Source: [Phialemoniopsis] sp. UDSM-2020 (taxonomy: Eukaryota > Ascomycota > Sordariomycetes > Thyridiales > Thyridiaceae). From it: 64,000 nt of DNA. Position numbers and translations under genes: made by a program. Positions 23,399 through 36,100 of this stretch are shown one piece after another. Positions within the stretch are counted from its first letter, which is position 1. Each line of letters starts with the position of its first letter. The notes beneath the pieces were generated by a model. The model did no database searches. It was not told where the DNA came from and saw nothing but the letters and a program-made list of their open reading frames with translations. The stretch is from NCBI GenBank assembly GCA_018873225.1, contig JAEILZ010000003.1, positions 1,674,001 through 1,738,000 on the forward strand. Reading direction: 5' to 3'.

Positions 23399-24153
23399 CT
23401 TATCGGGCAAGCAGATGCCAATGATACGGAGTACAGGAATCGGGACGCTCCGGAGCAAGCCTCCCCCACAGAGGCTTGAGGGCACGAGAGCTTGGCATAA
23501 ACTGGGGCCCGAGCTGGCTCTTCTTTATAGATGAGATTAACAGTCAGGACAATTAGGTCATTGCTGTCGTCTTCAAAGGGGCAGAGAAGACGGAGGTCGT
23601 GCCACTGATAAGACCCCAGATCCCAGATGGGGAAGAGTTGCAGCGCTACTGTGGACGAGCGTTAGGTGATTCCGCGGAGAAAGGGAAGATAAGAGTCAGC
23701 TCGGTAGTGATAAGAATCAGTCATGGAGAACACGACCACACGACATCGACGTTAGCTAATTCGAATCCCTCTGCCCCAGACTCGGCAGTGATTAAGAATG
23801 GCGCGAGCGTTTCAGGGTCGAAGATAAGCTCTGGAGAGTTTGCGACGGCGCAGTGGGTCGCTTGCGTTTGACAGGTAGGGGAGCTTGGGAGAAAGCTTGA
23901 ACATGTGAGGGCAAGGGGTTCGAGGGCTGAAGATAAGAGAAAGTATTACACAACTGGTGGAAAGCTAGTCGAGTTGATATCTAGTGGGATCGCCAGAGCT
24001 TTCGAGCTACCCAGGTCAGTCCAATGAGGAAGCTTCAATTGCCAGAGATAAGAAACATGCAAGGTGGGGGTTTCTTTGAGCCAATGGAAAAGTCGCGCAA
24101 GGCGCGTTGCGCCAAATTGCATTTGAGACCGAGTTTTTGCACAGCCTGATAAG
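23399..24153. promoter_or_regulatory. Cluster of eight GATAAG sites (AreA/NIT2-type)
   Basis: GATAAG occurs on the plus strand at 23607, 23688, 23709, 23823, 23932, 24047 and 24148, and on the minus strand at 23399-23404. A random 755-bp sequence would have about 0.4 on both strands together. HGATAR is the known core bound by fungal nitrogen GATA factors. The cluster lies 260-1010 bp upstream of the Dur3-type start. A TATTTAAA stretch at about 23303-23310, 160 bp before that ATG, could be the TATA element. Confidence 0.65.
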
Positions 24154-26561
24154 ACACTAACACTTTACGGCTGGCTTACCATATTTTACTGATACACAAG
24201 TAGCCAGCCAAGCCACATGGAGGTCGTCACGTCCATCTCGGTATCCGTTGTGCCGATATACGGAGCAGTAATCGTCGAGGCATGGTTGAATAATTAGTAT
24301 TATCTCATCCAGGAAAGTCTATATCAAGTAAAACAATATCAGGGCTCAATTCCACCAAAATTTGGCGATTTTCAATGTCAGGATAACATAACGATACAGG
24401 TTCCTCGACAGGCCCATTGGTTACGTATGAGTAAACATCAGTCATCACCAGAAGCCAGCTGGTAAGCCCGAGAAGTCGCTGGGCGTAAGCTTCCGCGTCG
24501 CACACAACTGCCGAGCTGCGTTGCCGGTCTTTTTAGATCCTCTGACGAGCAGGTGAGATGCTCTTGGAGCGGTATTTTCCCTTCTCTTCTAGAAGCAGCC
24601 ACATGGACCACGTCGCATCGAGGCGATTCACCGTCTGGTCTTCCCACTGCTCCGTCTGCTTCTGCATATGCGTACATGCAAGTCGCCTCAGCTGGTGCAC
24701 CACCCGCCTCAAGCGAGGGCGTACGCACGCAACGCACGCACGCACCTCGGTGTGACCCGGCGTCTTGGATCGATCCGGCCACCTCCGTGCGACTGCGGGG
24801 GAGCGGCGCGGGCACCTCTTGGCAATGAGATGAGTCTTGGTCGCCGGTGACTTGTCATGTCATGTTCGGCTGTGTCTTGCGATCGCGTTTGCCTATATGC
24901 GGGTTTGCGCAGTCCGTGCATGCAAGCCTAGCGGCGATAGGGGATAGTTCATGATGTCGGTGTCGGCTGGCATCGGGATTTTGGCCTATCACTTTGATGA
25001 GTCAACTCTTTCTCTCCTGTATGGATGGACAAATTTCCATCGCAACCCCTGCAGTTCGACATGCAGAGACAGTGCACGTGCTTTTACAAAGCAACTCTAG
25101 CGCTGTCTCCGGGAACCAATCTCAAACGACGTCCTTTTGTCCAGCCTACGGATCACATCAGCAATAGACTCTTGATATTGCCTTTTCCGTAAGGCATATA
25201 CAGGATTGACAGGGTTTTGTGACGTCACGGCCGTTCGTAGGGCTGAATAAGCCAGAGCTGTCGTATTTGGCATCACCACTGACTGTTTTTCCACACCGTC
25301 GGGGTCTGCTCACTGTAAACTTGACAGATTTCCTCATATGCAGGACGGTCCCACCGGTAACCAATGAGGGGCAGAGCGGATTTGTCACAAACAACAGATT
25401 GCCCCTCGTAGAGGAAACCTCACCGGTGGAAATGGGCATCATGTGTGTGTCTGCGCAGGCAGCGACCAAAAAGAACAAGGCAGCATGATCGATGACCTCG
25501 ACAGAACTGGAATTAGACTGATGCGAGTGAGCGGCGCTTTTAATGTATCACACAAAGGTCTCTTTACGCGTCAAAGTAAAGATGATGTCTCGTATTTGCT
25601 CGCTCGGCCACTGTATGTTTCAAAGAGACTAGTAGACCATATATCTGGTCGTCATTATAGGTGTGTGGCACATGCACCCAAAGACCTCTAGTCCTTACCA
25701 CACTGTTCAGCCCTACGAGGTACATACGTGCACACGCGGTCAAAGGATCACAAACCAAGAAAACAAAACGGCACTAATAAGCGAATTGGGAGCCAGTCCG
25801 CACCGCCTGATTTGTCCCCGATGGTCCCCGCTGCCACGCGCAGCGCGGCCGTTCCGGTCCTTTTTCCCTCGTCGTAGGGCTTAGGCTACTCCTCGCCGGA
25901 TCCCGCTTATTTGTCTTGGGGAATTGAGGCTCAGCGGCGACAAACGGGCGGTATGACGCGACTCAGCTGGCACCAGCACGCACAGGTGGTCCGCTCGCTG
26001 GGATCCAGAGTAAGCGAAGCCATGCCAAACTGCGCTGCAGCAGAGGGGGGGAAAAGAGAGAAAGCCACCCCCGGGTAACCCATCGCCATCGCCGTCATCC
26101 ACCAGACGAATCTCCCACATATGGAAACTTTCCAAGAGGAAAAGGGACCGGAGCTAGTGCCGGTTTCGGGTCGGTGGGGCGAAGTTCTACTTGAACAACG
26201 CACACAAGAGTGACGGCCGACGCCTGCGGACCGAAGCTCACAACCCAGGCCCAAGTTGTGATAGTTCACAATTTCCTCACGCTCCCTCGACCTATGAGGG
26301 GCCGGCCAGCTGACTCTTCGCATTGCCTTTCCCGTGCTACCGGGGGCGCTGCAAATACGAAACGGCTGGAAGATTCGCACAACTCCGCCGCTTCCGCGCG
26401 CTCTCGCATCTTGCCCCGACGATGTTGCTCCCCGTCGCCCCATCCACAAGAGCGTGGCGCATGTGGTTAGACGGCTATGAGTAAGATCGGGATATGCTCC
26501 ATGAGAGGCCTTTGGGGGTTTGAAAGCTTGGCCATGGGTGGTGATGAACCATCTTGCCGAC

Positions 26562-26569
26562 TATATAAG
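26562..26569 (+). promoter_or_regulatory. TATA box of the mannosyl-3-phosphoglycerate synthase gene
   Basis: TATATAAG lies 137 bp upstream of the ATG at 26706, a usual distance for ascomycete core promoters. Confidence 0.5.
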
Positions 26570-26705
26570 ATCAAGGGAGTAGATTATATGATCAGAGATA
26601 ATGGTTGTGTGTATGTGTGTCTCGGGTATAGCATCTCTCTTAAACAATATCATCAAACCCGAATAGCCTCATCACTCATCTCGTGTTCGATATCAGCCTC
26701 CCGAG

Positions 26706-27944
26706 ATGCGTCTATCAGAGTTTGGCCGGAGCATTCGCCTCGGTGGCGTCACGATACATGAGCTGCAAAAGGTCATCGAGCTCGACTCTAGCGCGTCCAG
26801 GTCCTCGCATGACGACGGCAGCATATCAGTCTCCTGCGAGGCCATCAAGCCAATAGAACAGCAGATGGTCATCATCGTCCCCTGCAAGAACGAGCCCATC
26901 CATGTCATTGAGGGTGTGCTGTCCGGCATCCCGAGCGGCTGTCTCATCGTGCTCGTGTCCAATAGCGACAGGGGCGCAGAGGACCTGTACGAGCAAGAGG
27001 TACACGCGTTGCGACAATTCTGCGCCACCGCGCACAGGCCTGCACTGGCGATACACCAGCGGGACCCGGGTGTCGCGGCCAGCTTCTCAGCCGCCGGCAT
27101 GCCGCAGATGGTAGACAAGGTCGACGGACTGGTGTACAATGGCAAGGGCGAGGCGATGCTCATGGGCATGTCACTCGCCGCCCTCACCGGGCGCCGATTC
27201 GTCGGCTTCGTAGACGCCGACAACTACGTACCCGGGTCCGTCCACGAGTACTGCCGGGTATATGCGGCCGGCTTGCACCTCGCCACGTCGTCATCGAGCC
27301 GGTCGCCGTCGGAGGAGGCCATGGTCCGCATCTCGTGGGCGTCGAAACCGAAACTCCGGGACGGCAAGATCCGCTTCGACCGCCGGGGCCGCTGCTCCCG
27401 CATCACCAACGAGTGGTTCAACAAGGCCCTTGCCTACAACGTCGGGTATTCCTCGTCGGCCCCGGGCATCATCGCCACGGGCAACGCCGGCGAGCACGCC
27501 ATGACGATCGGCCTCGGCCTCAAGCTGCGGTTCGCGCGTGGATACGCCGTCGAGCCCTTCCAGTTCGTCGACATGTTTGAGCGCTTCGGCGGGAACCCGG
27601 ACAGGCGCCAAGGGAGAATGTCGCGGATAGTCGGCAGCGGGACCAGCTCGCAGGTGCGCGTGCTGCAGATTGAGACGCGCAACCCGCACTTTCACGACGA
27701 CAAGGGCGAGGAGCACGTGCAGAGGATGTGGACGCAGGCGCTGAACGTGCTGTACCACTCGCTGTTGACGCCTCGGTCCCTCCGTGACGCCATGGGCAAG
27801 TTCATGATCGAGCACGGCGCCCTCGAGCCCGGGCAGGAACCGGCGCGCGAGAGGATATACCCGCCTGTTGGCAGCCTAGACTTTCCCACATTGTACCATA
27901 CTCTCTGCGAGAAAGCAAAGAGCTTTCAAGTCGTTGAGAACTAA
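26706..27944 (+). CDS. mpgS: Mannosyl-3-phosphoglycerate synthase (GT78 family)
   Basis: An intronless 412-aa frame. The opening GGVTIHELQKVIELDSS, the nucleotide-binding start VIIVPCKNEP, GVLSGIP and LIVLVSNSDRG, and the metal/nucleotide motif GFVDADNY (Asp170, Asp172) match mannosyl-3-phosphoglycerate synthases, best known from thermophilic archaea and bacteria. Later motifs NPHFHDDKG and IYPPVGSLDFPTLY also fit. The enzyme transfers mannose from GDP-mannose to 3-phosphoglycerate in the cytosol. A separate phosphatase then yields mannosylglycerate, a compatible solute; none is found in this window. Ascomycete homologues are known but patchy. The coding region is GC-rich relative to its flanks, and the lack of introns fits an ancient transfer (inference). 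Confidence 0.88.
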   Translation: MRLSEFGRSIRLGGVTIHELQKVIELDSSASRSSHDDGSISVSCEAIKPIEQQMVIIVPCKNEPIHVIEGVLSGIPSGCLIVLVSNSDRGAEDLYEQEVHALRQFCATAHRPALAIHQRDPGVAASFSAAGMPQMVDKVDGLVYNGKGEAMLMGMSLAALTGRRFVGFVDADNYVPGSVHEYCRVYAAGLHLATSSSSRSPSEEAMVRISWASKPKLRDGKIRFDRRGRCSRITNEWFNKALAYNVGYSSSAPGIIATGNAGEHAMTIGLGLKLRFARGYAVEPFQFVDMFERFGGNPDRRQGRMSRIVGSGTSSQVRVLQIETRNPHFHDDKGEEHVQRMWTQALNVLYHSLLTPRSLRDAMGKFMIEHGALEPGQEPARERIYPPVGSLDFPTLYHTLCEKAKSFQVVEN

Positions 27945-30584
27945 GCTTTTCTTTTCCTGTTTCCCTTTTCCTGCGGAGAACTCCTTCCTGGAGAAGGTTC
28001 CCCCCTCCTTGAAATTGAACCGCGGCAAAATCTTCAAAGCACCGCGTTTTCTTTTCCATGTACCAACAGCAAGATTGTGTCTATTTTAGCACTTGGCTTT
28101 AGGAGCGTCGAGCGAGCATTTACAGGATTGGTAGCTTGCAAGGTCTAGCATTGGCGGGTGGTCCTTCGTGCATTTGCTTATCCAGAGGGCGGAAAATCAC
28201 TTCCTGTTTTCATAGCACATCTGTTTATTATTTATCCTTACTTTAGGTTTACAGAAAAAATATCATCATGTTTACTGTCTAAGAGATCTCTCCCTCTCTG
28301 AGTTTCGATTCGAGATTGCAATGTGTCGTCTCTCTACACGTCTTACTTGCTCTGGTATGGAGCAGTTTTCACCTCACACACACTGATCGGTCCACACCGC
28401 AGTTCAGGATTGCCACTTTCGCAAATGGACAGTCTAGACTGGGTTTCTGCTGCATGAGCTAAACCTTGTGTAATCTCTACCTAGCATAGAAGGCGGTTTC
28501 TTCGATGTTGCCGTGTTGCCCGTGCCACTCTGTCGCTGCACTTGTCGAAGAAGTATTGAGTGTAGCCAACACTGAAACTGGTTCCATGTCCGGCACTGTT
28601 AATCTGATGAAGATAGAACTTTGACTAATCGAACCCTGTTACGTTTATGACTATTGGAAGAGTTGGAACATATGAAGCAGCTCAATAGCCAGCCTTGTCT
28701 TCCTCAGAGAAGGAAGCGCTGAGCAGCGTTGCGTCGGTTTTCCAACCACCACGGCCCACATGCCAGTCCTGTTGCTTTTACCAAAACACGTCCACTGGCC
28801 CAGACCAGGACTCATTAGTGGTGGCGATGTGCATTTTCCTATCCCGGATTAACTCCAATAAGCCACCACATTGCTTCGCCTACGTCTTTCCTAGTTCGGC
28901 CAGGCCGTCCAGATAATGACCTTTCCAGGCCTGTCTAGATCTTCTCGAATCCCTAGCCATACCAGCAAAATCCGAATCCACAACCAAGTGTACCAAAGTG
29001 AACGTAGTTCTTCTGAGCGCTCTCCTGGAAAGAATCGGTGATGCTGATTATGGGCGTCTGATACTGACACACGACTTCTTTGGCTCTGGCCCTTTGATGT
29101 ATGCCGCTTGATCCGGTGCGTATCACCATGCAATTCTTGGTGAAACATTTGGGGGCTTCGCACAAAGGTCCAGTCTCGTCTTAGATGAACATTCAAAGTG
29201 GCTCTACCGCCACTCGTGGGGGCCGCATGGGATTATTCAGTTGATCATATCACTACGCGATGATCCAATCATTCCGGATGTGACACGAATATTGTAAGGT
29301 CAGCTCGCAGTGTGAAAGTCAGCTCTCCTTCCCAACCGTTCAATTTCTTGAACTTTACATCATATGAGTGATATCTCCGGCAAGGGAAGGCAGTGGCTCG
29401 GATATTTCCAGCAGGAGCAATTGTGTGTCTCGCGCAGGCAAGTGTTTGACTATGAGTCCAGGGGCCATGCGAGAGTCCCTTCCCTTGACTGGAGATCTGG
29501 CCCGGTGTATTGATTGATCGATGGATTGATTTTGAGGAGATATCCGAATCCGGAAAAGCGGAAGTTCCCCCTTTTCACAGAGGTGACACTGATCTAGGCT
29601 AGTAGTAGTGCTCCGCTCTTGGAAGCTCGCCTCGTTAAGGGACTGAGATGGATGCTGGTCTATTATATGGCTAGCGACTGAAAAAAGGCCTAGGATGTGT
29701 GACCCCTACAAGGTGGACGAGAGTTCCTGCAGGGTAAGGTTTGGGTGCATCGCAAGCACGCGCCGGCGTGACAGTGACCGACCGATCTAAAGACCCGGTG
29801 GTCTGGTTGTGGGATATATGGTGTATATGCTAACTATTATTCTGAAGCCTCTTTTGGCTTGATGCTTATTTCAAGCCTGCACTGCATTGCTGAATGCTAT
29901 GGCGGTAACCAATCGTGACCGATGCGACCATGCTTCGAAGCGTGGGTGATCCAGCCTTTGATTGGCGGGCAACTTGCCATAGACTCTGTGAGCTGCTCCG
30001 AGCATCCGAGACCTCCGGAATGGGGGTGGGTGTTTTCGGTGCAAGGATGTGGTGGAAGTCATTTTCCGCCAGAGTGGAACTGGTCACCCAAAACACCACC
30101 TTGACTCAAGCAAATCGCCGGCGCCGCCGCAACCTTCGCTCTTAAAACACACACGAAATGGGAATCCAGCCCAGTCTTAGCGCCAGACTTCCCCGCGTAC
30201 CCTCCGCGTTTCTTGGAGGCTAGCCCTCTTCGCCTCCAAATGGATCATGTCGCAGGGTGTGGAGCTGAGGTTTGGGGTAGCGCCCCCCTGCCCAGAATTC
30301 CTCTTCTTGGATTCGAATATGTTATTCCTGGAGGTCTTGGCAACTTCCGGATGAGCTCAACCCCATCCCTGAGCTTCCAGATATTATAAATTCAGAGGCC
30401 CGCGCTGATCTTGCCCCAGTTTCCCCAGACGTTTGGAGACTCCACGGGCCTTGATTTCGGACACTCTTCTCATAGAGATCCATCCTCGCCTCCACTGACG
30501 GGTCGCTCCAGACTTCCCTCTTTCCATCTTTCTCACACCTTTCAGACCTTCTTGATCGGCTCACTCGCCCTCACCTCCGGCATC
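27945..30584. other. Intergenic region before the TRI12-like gene
   Basis: About 2.6 kb with only short, unconvincing frames on both strands. A TATAAA at 30385-30390, ~195 bp before the next ATG, may be the core promoter of the MFS gene. No RNA gene or repeat is recognised. Confidence 0.35.
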
Positions 30585-32867
30585 ATGGCTGAGCACGACA
30601 AGGCGGCCGTCCGCCAGGTCGATATGGCCCAAGATGACTCCATCACCAGCGCCAACCCCAGTGTGGAGAGAATTCCCACGACCACCTCTGCTGGAGATGC
30701 CAACGAGGCCATCGTTCGCCACCTGCAGACCACCGGTGAAGACATTGGCATGACATGGCGCACTATCATGGCAGCAACGGTCAGTCCCACTCACTCACCC
30801 GCTCAATGAGCGATTAGCATGCTAACATGGCTTCAATTGTACAGTCCATGGCCATGTGCTACAATGCGTACCTTTTCACACTGTTGATTCCTCCCGCGAT
30901 CCTAAGCTTCGTCAACGCCGAGCTCGGCCCCGACCCTCGATACACCTGGATCACCATCTCGTGGAACTTGGGTGGTGCCATGTTCGTCACCGTGGGAGGT
31001 CGTCTGAGTGATATTTTCGGACGTCGGTACTTCTTCATCACTGGCGCCGCGCTGCTTATTGTTGGAAGTATTGTCTCGGCTACTGGACAGAGTATCGGTC
31101 AGATGATTGCGGGTGGTGCCATCTTCGGAGCCGGATCTGGTTTCCTCGAGATGTCATTTGGTGCTGTCCAGGTGAGCAATTGTGGCGTGGCGTGCCATTT
31201 ACTCTTCACGAGCATGACTGACAGATGACTTGCACACAGGAAATCGTGCCTGCGAAATACCGCATGGTGACAATCGGTCTCTTCGACGCGTCCTCCTTCA
31301 TCGCCCAGATCATGCCCCTCGTCGCTTGGGTCATCATCAAGTACACCGGCAACTGGCGCATCTGCTATTACGTCATGATCGGCTTCCAGAGCATCAACCT
31401 GGTCTTCCTCATCATCTTTTACCACCCCCCGACCTTCCAGGACAAGCAGGCCGAGCACGGGAAGACCCGCATGCAGCTCGCCAGAGAGTTTGACTGGATC
31501 GGCCTCTTCCTCTTCATCGCCGGCTGCACTCTGTTCATCGTTGGCCTGAGCTGGGGCGGTAGCTTATATCCCTGGAAGAGCGCTACTGCCCTCGCTCCTA
31601 TCATTGTGGGCTTCCTGACTCTCATTGGTCTCGGCTTCTATGAGGCTAAGGCGAACTTGACCTCCGCGCTCTTCCCACCTCGCCTGTTCCGAGCCGTTCG
31701 ACAGTAAGTCAATACCAACCCCTTGAAAGATATTGAACGTGCATGCTGACACAGTTGACTTTTAGCTTTACTGTTCCTATTGCTGTCATGGCGATCGGTG
31801 GCATGCAGGTAAGCTTTCACTTCGCCTGGCGCCCAAACTTTGTTCCTTCACTTCTGCACCCTCACTCAGTTCCTTATACTCTGTTTATCATTCTATATAC
31901 AATTCAGCTAACATTGATAAACAATTTCGTACTACTCAAATGCAACGACCTGGGCAAGACTCTCTCAGATGCTTTACGCAACAGATGAAATATCCAAGGG
32001 CCTTTTCTCAGAGGTTCTGCCCTTGGGAAGCGTGTACGTTTGATCTCCAGCCCATCGATATTTGATCCCCTTGATTCCAAATGAGATGAGGATCACTCTC
32101 TTCGCGATCAATAGAGACTAATAAAATCGCGACAGACTCGGTGGTTTCTTCGTGGCCTTCTCCAAAAAGATCGGTCACCAAAGATGGTAAGCAAACTTCA
32201 GATATATCTCACCTGGAAGCCGCCGCTAACATAGTTTCCCTCTAAAAGGCAAGTCTTTGGTGCTGTTGCCCTGCAGACAGCCTGCGTCGGTGCCCTCTCC
32301 ACCATCACCCTCACCAGCAGTGCTCAAGCCGTCGTCCTGACCGTCATCGTCTCGTTCTGCACTAGCGTCAACATCCTTAACGGCATGGTGCTCGTCGGCT
32401 TCGGTATTGTCTACCAAGAGGATATCGGAACCGCCGCCGGTCTCGCTGGTACCTCTCGCCTGCTGGCTGGTGCCATCGCCACGGCCATCTTCAGTAACGT
32501 CACCAACAACAAGTACGCCGAGCGTCTCCCCGCCCAAGTGACGGAGGCCGTGTCGAGCTTCAACCTCACGCCCGACGCCTTGACCAAGCTCATCGCTGCC
32601 GTCAAGGCCGGCACGGCCGCGGCCTACAAGGCTGTTCCCGGCATCACCCCAGCCATCCAGGCCGCTGCTGTTCTCGGCAACAAGAGCGCCTACCTCGAGG
32701 GCGCTCACCTCTCGTACCAGGTTGCCCTCGCTTTCGGCCTGCTTGGTTGTATTGCTGCCATCTTCATCCCGTCTGTTGATACCCGCAAGTACACGACGAA
32801 GACGGCGGCGCCGCAGCACAAGGATAAGAAGATCTTCGAGGAGAAGCACCACCCTGGTCAGGCTTAA
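30585..32867 (+). CDS. MFS drug/toxin efflux pump, TRI12-like (DHA14)
   Basis: Seven exons: 30585-30779, 30845-31171, 31240-31703, 31766-31808, 31930-32033, 32136-32186 and 32249-32867. They would encode 600 aa with ~14 membrane segments. Motifs include GGRLSDIFGRRYFF (the MFS loop 2-3 signature), VPAKYRMVTIGLFD, WRICYYVMIGFQ and DIGTAAGLAGTSRLLAGAIATAIF. The family exports fungal metabolites and xenobiotics by proton antiport at the plasma membrane. No biosynthetic gene lies next to it. Anomaly: intron 5 (31809-31929) ends in CG (31928-31929) where AG is expected. The conserved exon start YYSNATTW follows immediately, so splicing may be impaired or use a cryptic AG farther on. Function is therefore uncertain even though the rest is intact. 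Confidence 0.85.
31928..31929 (+). other. Non-canonical (CG) 3' splice site in TRI12-like gene
   Basis: Branch-like GCTAAC at about 31907 and a short AT-rich run lead to TTTCG directly before TAC-TAC-TCA (YYS). No AG is present at this boundary. The in-frame AG nearest downstream is at the end of CTCTCTCAG (~31968), which would drop 13 conserved residues. One A-to-C change from TTTAG would explain it, or it is a sequence error. Confidence 0.6.
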
Positions 32868-33147
32868 TCATTGTAACAACAAGCAAGCTTTAGTATGGAG
32901 GATACTACAGAGGGTTCAACATGAATACAATCTCAGAGTAGAGTTAAAAATGTTGTAATTGGAATCTTGGTATTGAGCTGGTCTCCGAAATGATCAGACT
33001 ATGAGTGCTTTATGTGTGAGTGAAGAGGTAGCAATAGGCTTATAAAAGTGACAGGGTTGATCGAGGCTCACTGTCGGATGCTCATGGAGGTATAGGTCGT
33101 AGGATAGCCCTCCCTCTTGTTTCCATGACGAAACTTACCTCTTGATG

Positions 33148-36100
33148 TCAGGTCCTGATTGAGTCCATCAACTTCCGCAACGCCTCTTTCGCCTCATGAT
33201 TCTCATCTCCCTCATTCCATTCCAGCCCACTTGGTAAATAATCCCAAACTTGGGGAAACTTGTCGTACTCTGTCTTCTTGGCAAGGTGTTCGAACGCCCC
33301 AACCATCTTCTCGGGGCCTCGAAGATTGTCCACATATACCTTGTTATGGAAGCTTCTGTCAGGTGTCTTCGGTATACCACCGGCAACATCATACAGTGGC
33401 TGGTCCTTCGGGGTCTCGATCAGCCGGTCACAGTATAGTAAGACGCCAGCCAAGCCGGCAGCTAGTGCTGTTGATACTGAACTTCCCGTCAGCCCCATTT
33501 GAGACCGTGTCCAGAATCCCGTGTCCGAGCTTGGCTGCATGGCGTCGCCAGGCAGGAGGAACCGACTCTTCTTCTCGGAAACCCACGAAAGCTTGTGGCC
33601 GAGTCCGTCACAAGCTCCAATCTTGATGCAGCTCGAGTGTCTACCAGGATAGGTATTGTCCTTTGCGCTTGAGCCTTCGTCAATGGATGCGCAGAACATG
33701 ATGATTCGCTTCTGCGCTGCTCTATCCAGCGCGTCTTGTAACAGCGGTAGGTCGCCATTGGTGTTGATCGACCAGCTCATGGAGATGATGTCCACACCTT
33801 GATCAACTGCCCAATCAATAGCCTAGAGAATACGTCAATACATCTCGTACATAAGATGTCTCCGCTCTTGGACTTACATCTATAGCAGACTCCGCCGTGA
33901 AAGACCGTTGGCCGTGCTGTCCCTGAAGGACCTCAAGCTGAGCAATGTAGAGTTGAACCGGGGGCAGCACCTGACAGATGAGCTCTGCCATCAGCGTACC
34001 ATGTGGCCCTGAAGGCACGTAGTAGGCGCCTCGTCGACCTGACAACTCGCCAAGTCGGTAGAATGATTCCCCCACCCGAATTTTGCCGGTGAATATGTCG
34101 AGAGCGGTATTGATGCCGTCATCTATGACTGCAATCTTGATACTCTGGACACTGGGGTCTGGCTTCACATCGTTCCGGAGGAACGACGCAAATTCTTTCA
34201 TCGCCTTCATCCACTTCGAATCACTAAAGAACCTCTGAATTAGTATTGTGACTGGTGAAGAAAGCAGTATACCTTGCGAAGAAATCTAGCACGGACCTTG
34301 GTTTCTCTGTGACTCGCTCCGCGAAAACGTTGTTGTGATCTTGATCAAGCTTGTGAGGAGCCCAAGTGAACTTGATGCCCTTGTTGTGATTCAGCAACTG
34401 CGTTTCGAACGTCTTCATGTTTTCCTCCCGTCTCTTGGATGTTTCCAGGCCCTGAGATAAGCAGTTAGTGACATTCCCAGAGTTTCTTCCCGATGGGACT
34501 GCTCTCACTTCCTGAACATAGATGTGCACCTTTTCGAGCTATATGACCAAGTGTGTTAAAGTTTGCATTGCATAGCGACACTGACGGTACACACACCTGC
34601 TTCAGCTGAGCTAGACCTGTAGAGCTAGACCAGCCAAGGAGGACAGCGTTGCTGCCGGAGGAGTATAGCGTCACATCCCGCACGTTCGGGACAGACTGCA
34701 GAATTTCAGAGCAAAGGTCAGTCTTGTACCAATTCCATGTGCGGACATCAAGGCCAGACACGCATTCTTCGATAGCCTCGTCTGAGTGGGATGGCTCTTG
34801 GTTGTCAATCACCGTCACCTTCAGGACCTTTTTTACGTGGCACTTGTTCAACCACTTGAAGATAGCGCACATGTCTCGCAAGCCATTTCTCTTGCTGATA
34901 TTAAAAGTTAGGATTCATGGTGCACTCTTGAACAAATCTCGAGAATCATACCTCTGGCTGAACGAGTTTTCCGACCCTGCCCCGAGGCCCCCGTCCATCT
35001 TGACTGTCAAGCGAGGTAGGGCAACATACTTCAGCATGCCCTCAAACCTCAGGACTTTTTGCAAGCCTTTTAGGAACTCGGAGTCAATCGTCGAATACGG
35101 TAGGCCGGAGAGGTCAAATTCTAGAACGCGTTCTGTGAAAATGCTATGTTAATTGTGTTCATACTAAATTTTGTCACAGTGACCATACCATCTCCGACCT
35201 TATATAAAGCCGTCATAGCGTCCTTGCGGTAGAAGTTGTCAATGATGTAGGCGCGCATTTCGCGCAGAATATCATCATTATCTATTATTTTGTGACGATC
35301 GATCTCGTATTGAATTGGGTTCGTGGCCTGATCATCTTCCAGGAGAAGGGTGTTGAGCCGTGCCTGGAACGGCGTATCCCCGTCCATATCGTGGTAATCG
35401 ACCAGGACACGAGGATTCGCCTTGATCAACTGTTTGACGACGTCAAGAAGGTTGAACCTTTTGCTGCCCTTTAGAAGGGCCAGGTTCTTCTTTGGTGGCC
35501 CAGAAGGAGTCGCTGTGGGCGAAGAAGATAGATCACTTGTCGGAACCCGCCGGATGGCTTTGATGTTCGGTGGAATGATGGAAAGAGATGCGGAAGCTGG
35601 GCCATCCTTGCTTCGCTGGTCTGATAGTTGATCGCCCTGCTTGACTGGCACCTGCGTCTTACTAACAAGGCCCTCTTGAGTGGAATGGTTCTGTGTTTTG
35701 ACGTTCGAGCTGACCGACGTGGTGGTCGCGATCATGTCATTAAAGATGCTGTCTTTTGTGTCTTCGAGCTCCCTAGTCACCGCGATGTGTAGGGCTGTGT
35801 AGTCCTTGTACTTCTCGCTAGTGGCCGCAATTGTGAAAACGAAATCGTCAGCCGACGAGCTAGTAAAGGACAAAACCTTGTCTTGGCTGTTGACTCCATC
35901 TGCTACGAGAGTCTTGGAGTCTTTAGAAGCATCACGCTTGTTGAGTGACTTCTCTATGAGTGCTTCCGTAAAAGGACTTCTGAACAAGATGGCGTAGTGA
36001 AGGCAGGTTTCCAGCTTGTCCGTGACTAGGCGTAGCAGCTCCCTGACTTCGCTGACAATTTCGAAGACCAGACCAACGAACTCGTGATTGTCATTGCAAA

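Larger units (their letters stand above)
23143..26705. other. Long intergenic region between symporter and MpgS genes
   Basis: About 3.6 kb without a supported gene. The left part (to ~24,200) is dense in GATAAG sites and is probably the symporter promoter. The middle and right parts contain short frames on both strands with no family resemblance. The last ~150 bp holds the TATA box of the next gene. No transposon termini or RNA genes were found. Confidence 0.4.

Noticed and set aside
27291..27815. Minus-strand frame inside mpgS
   Set aside because: Shadow of a GC-rich coding sequence.
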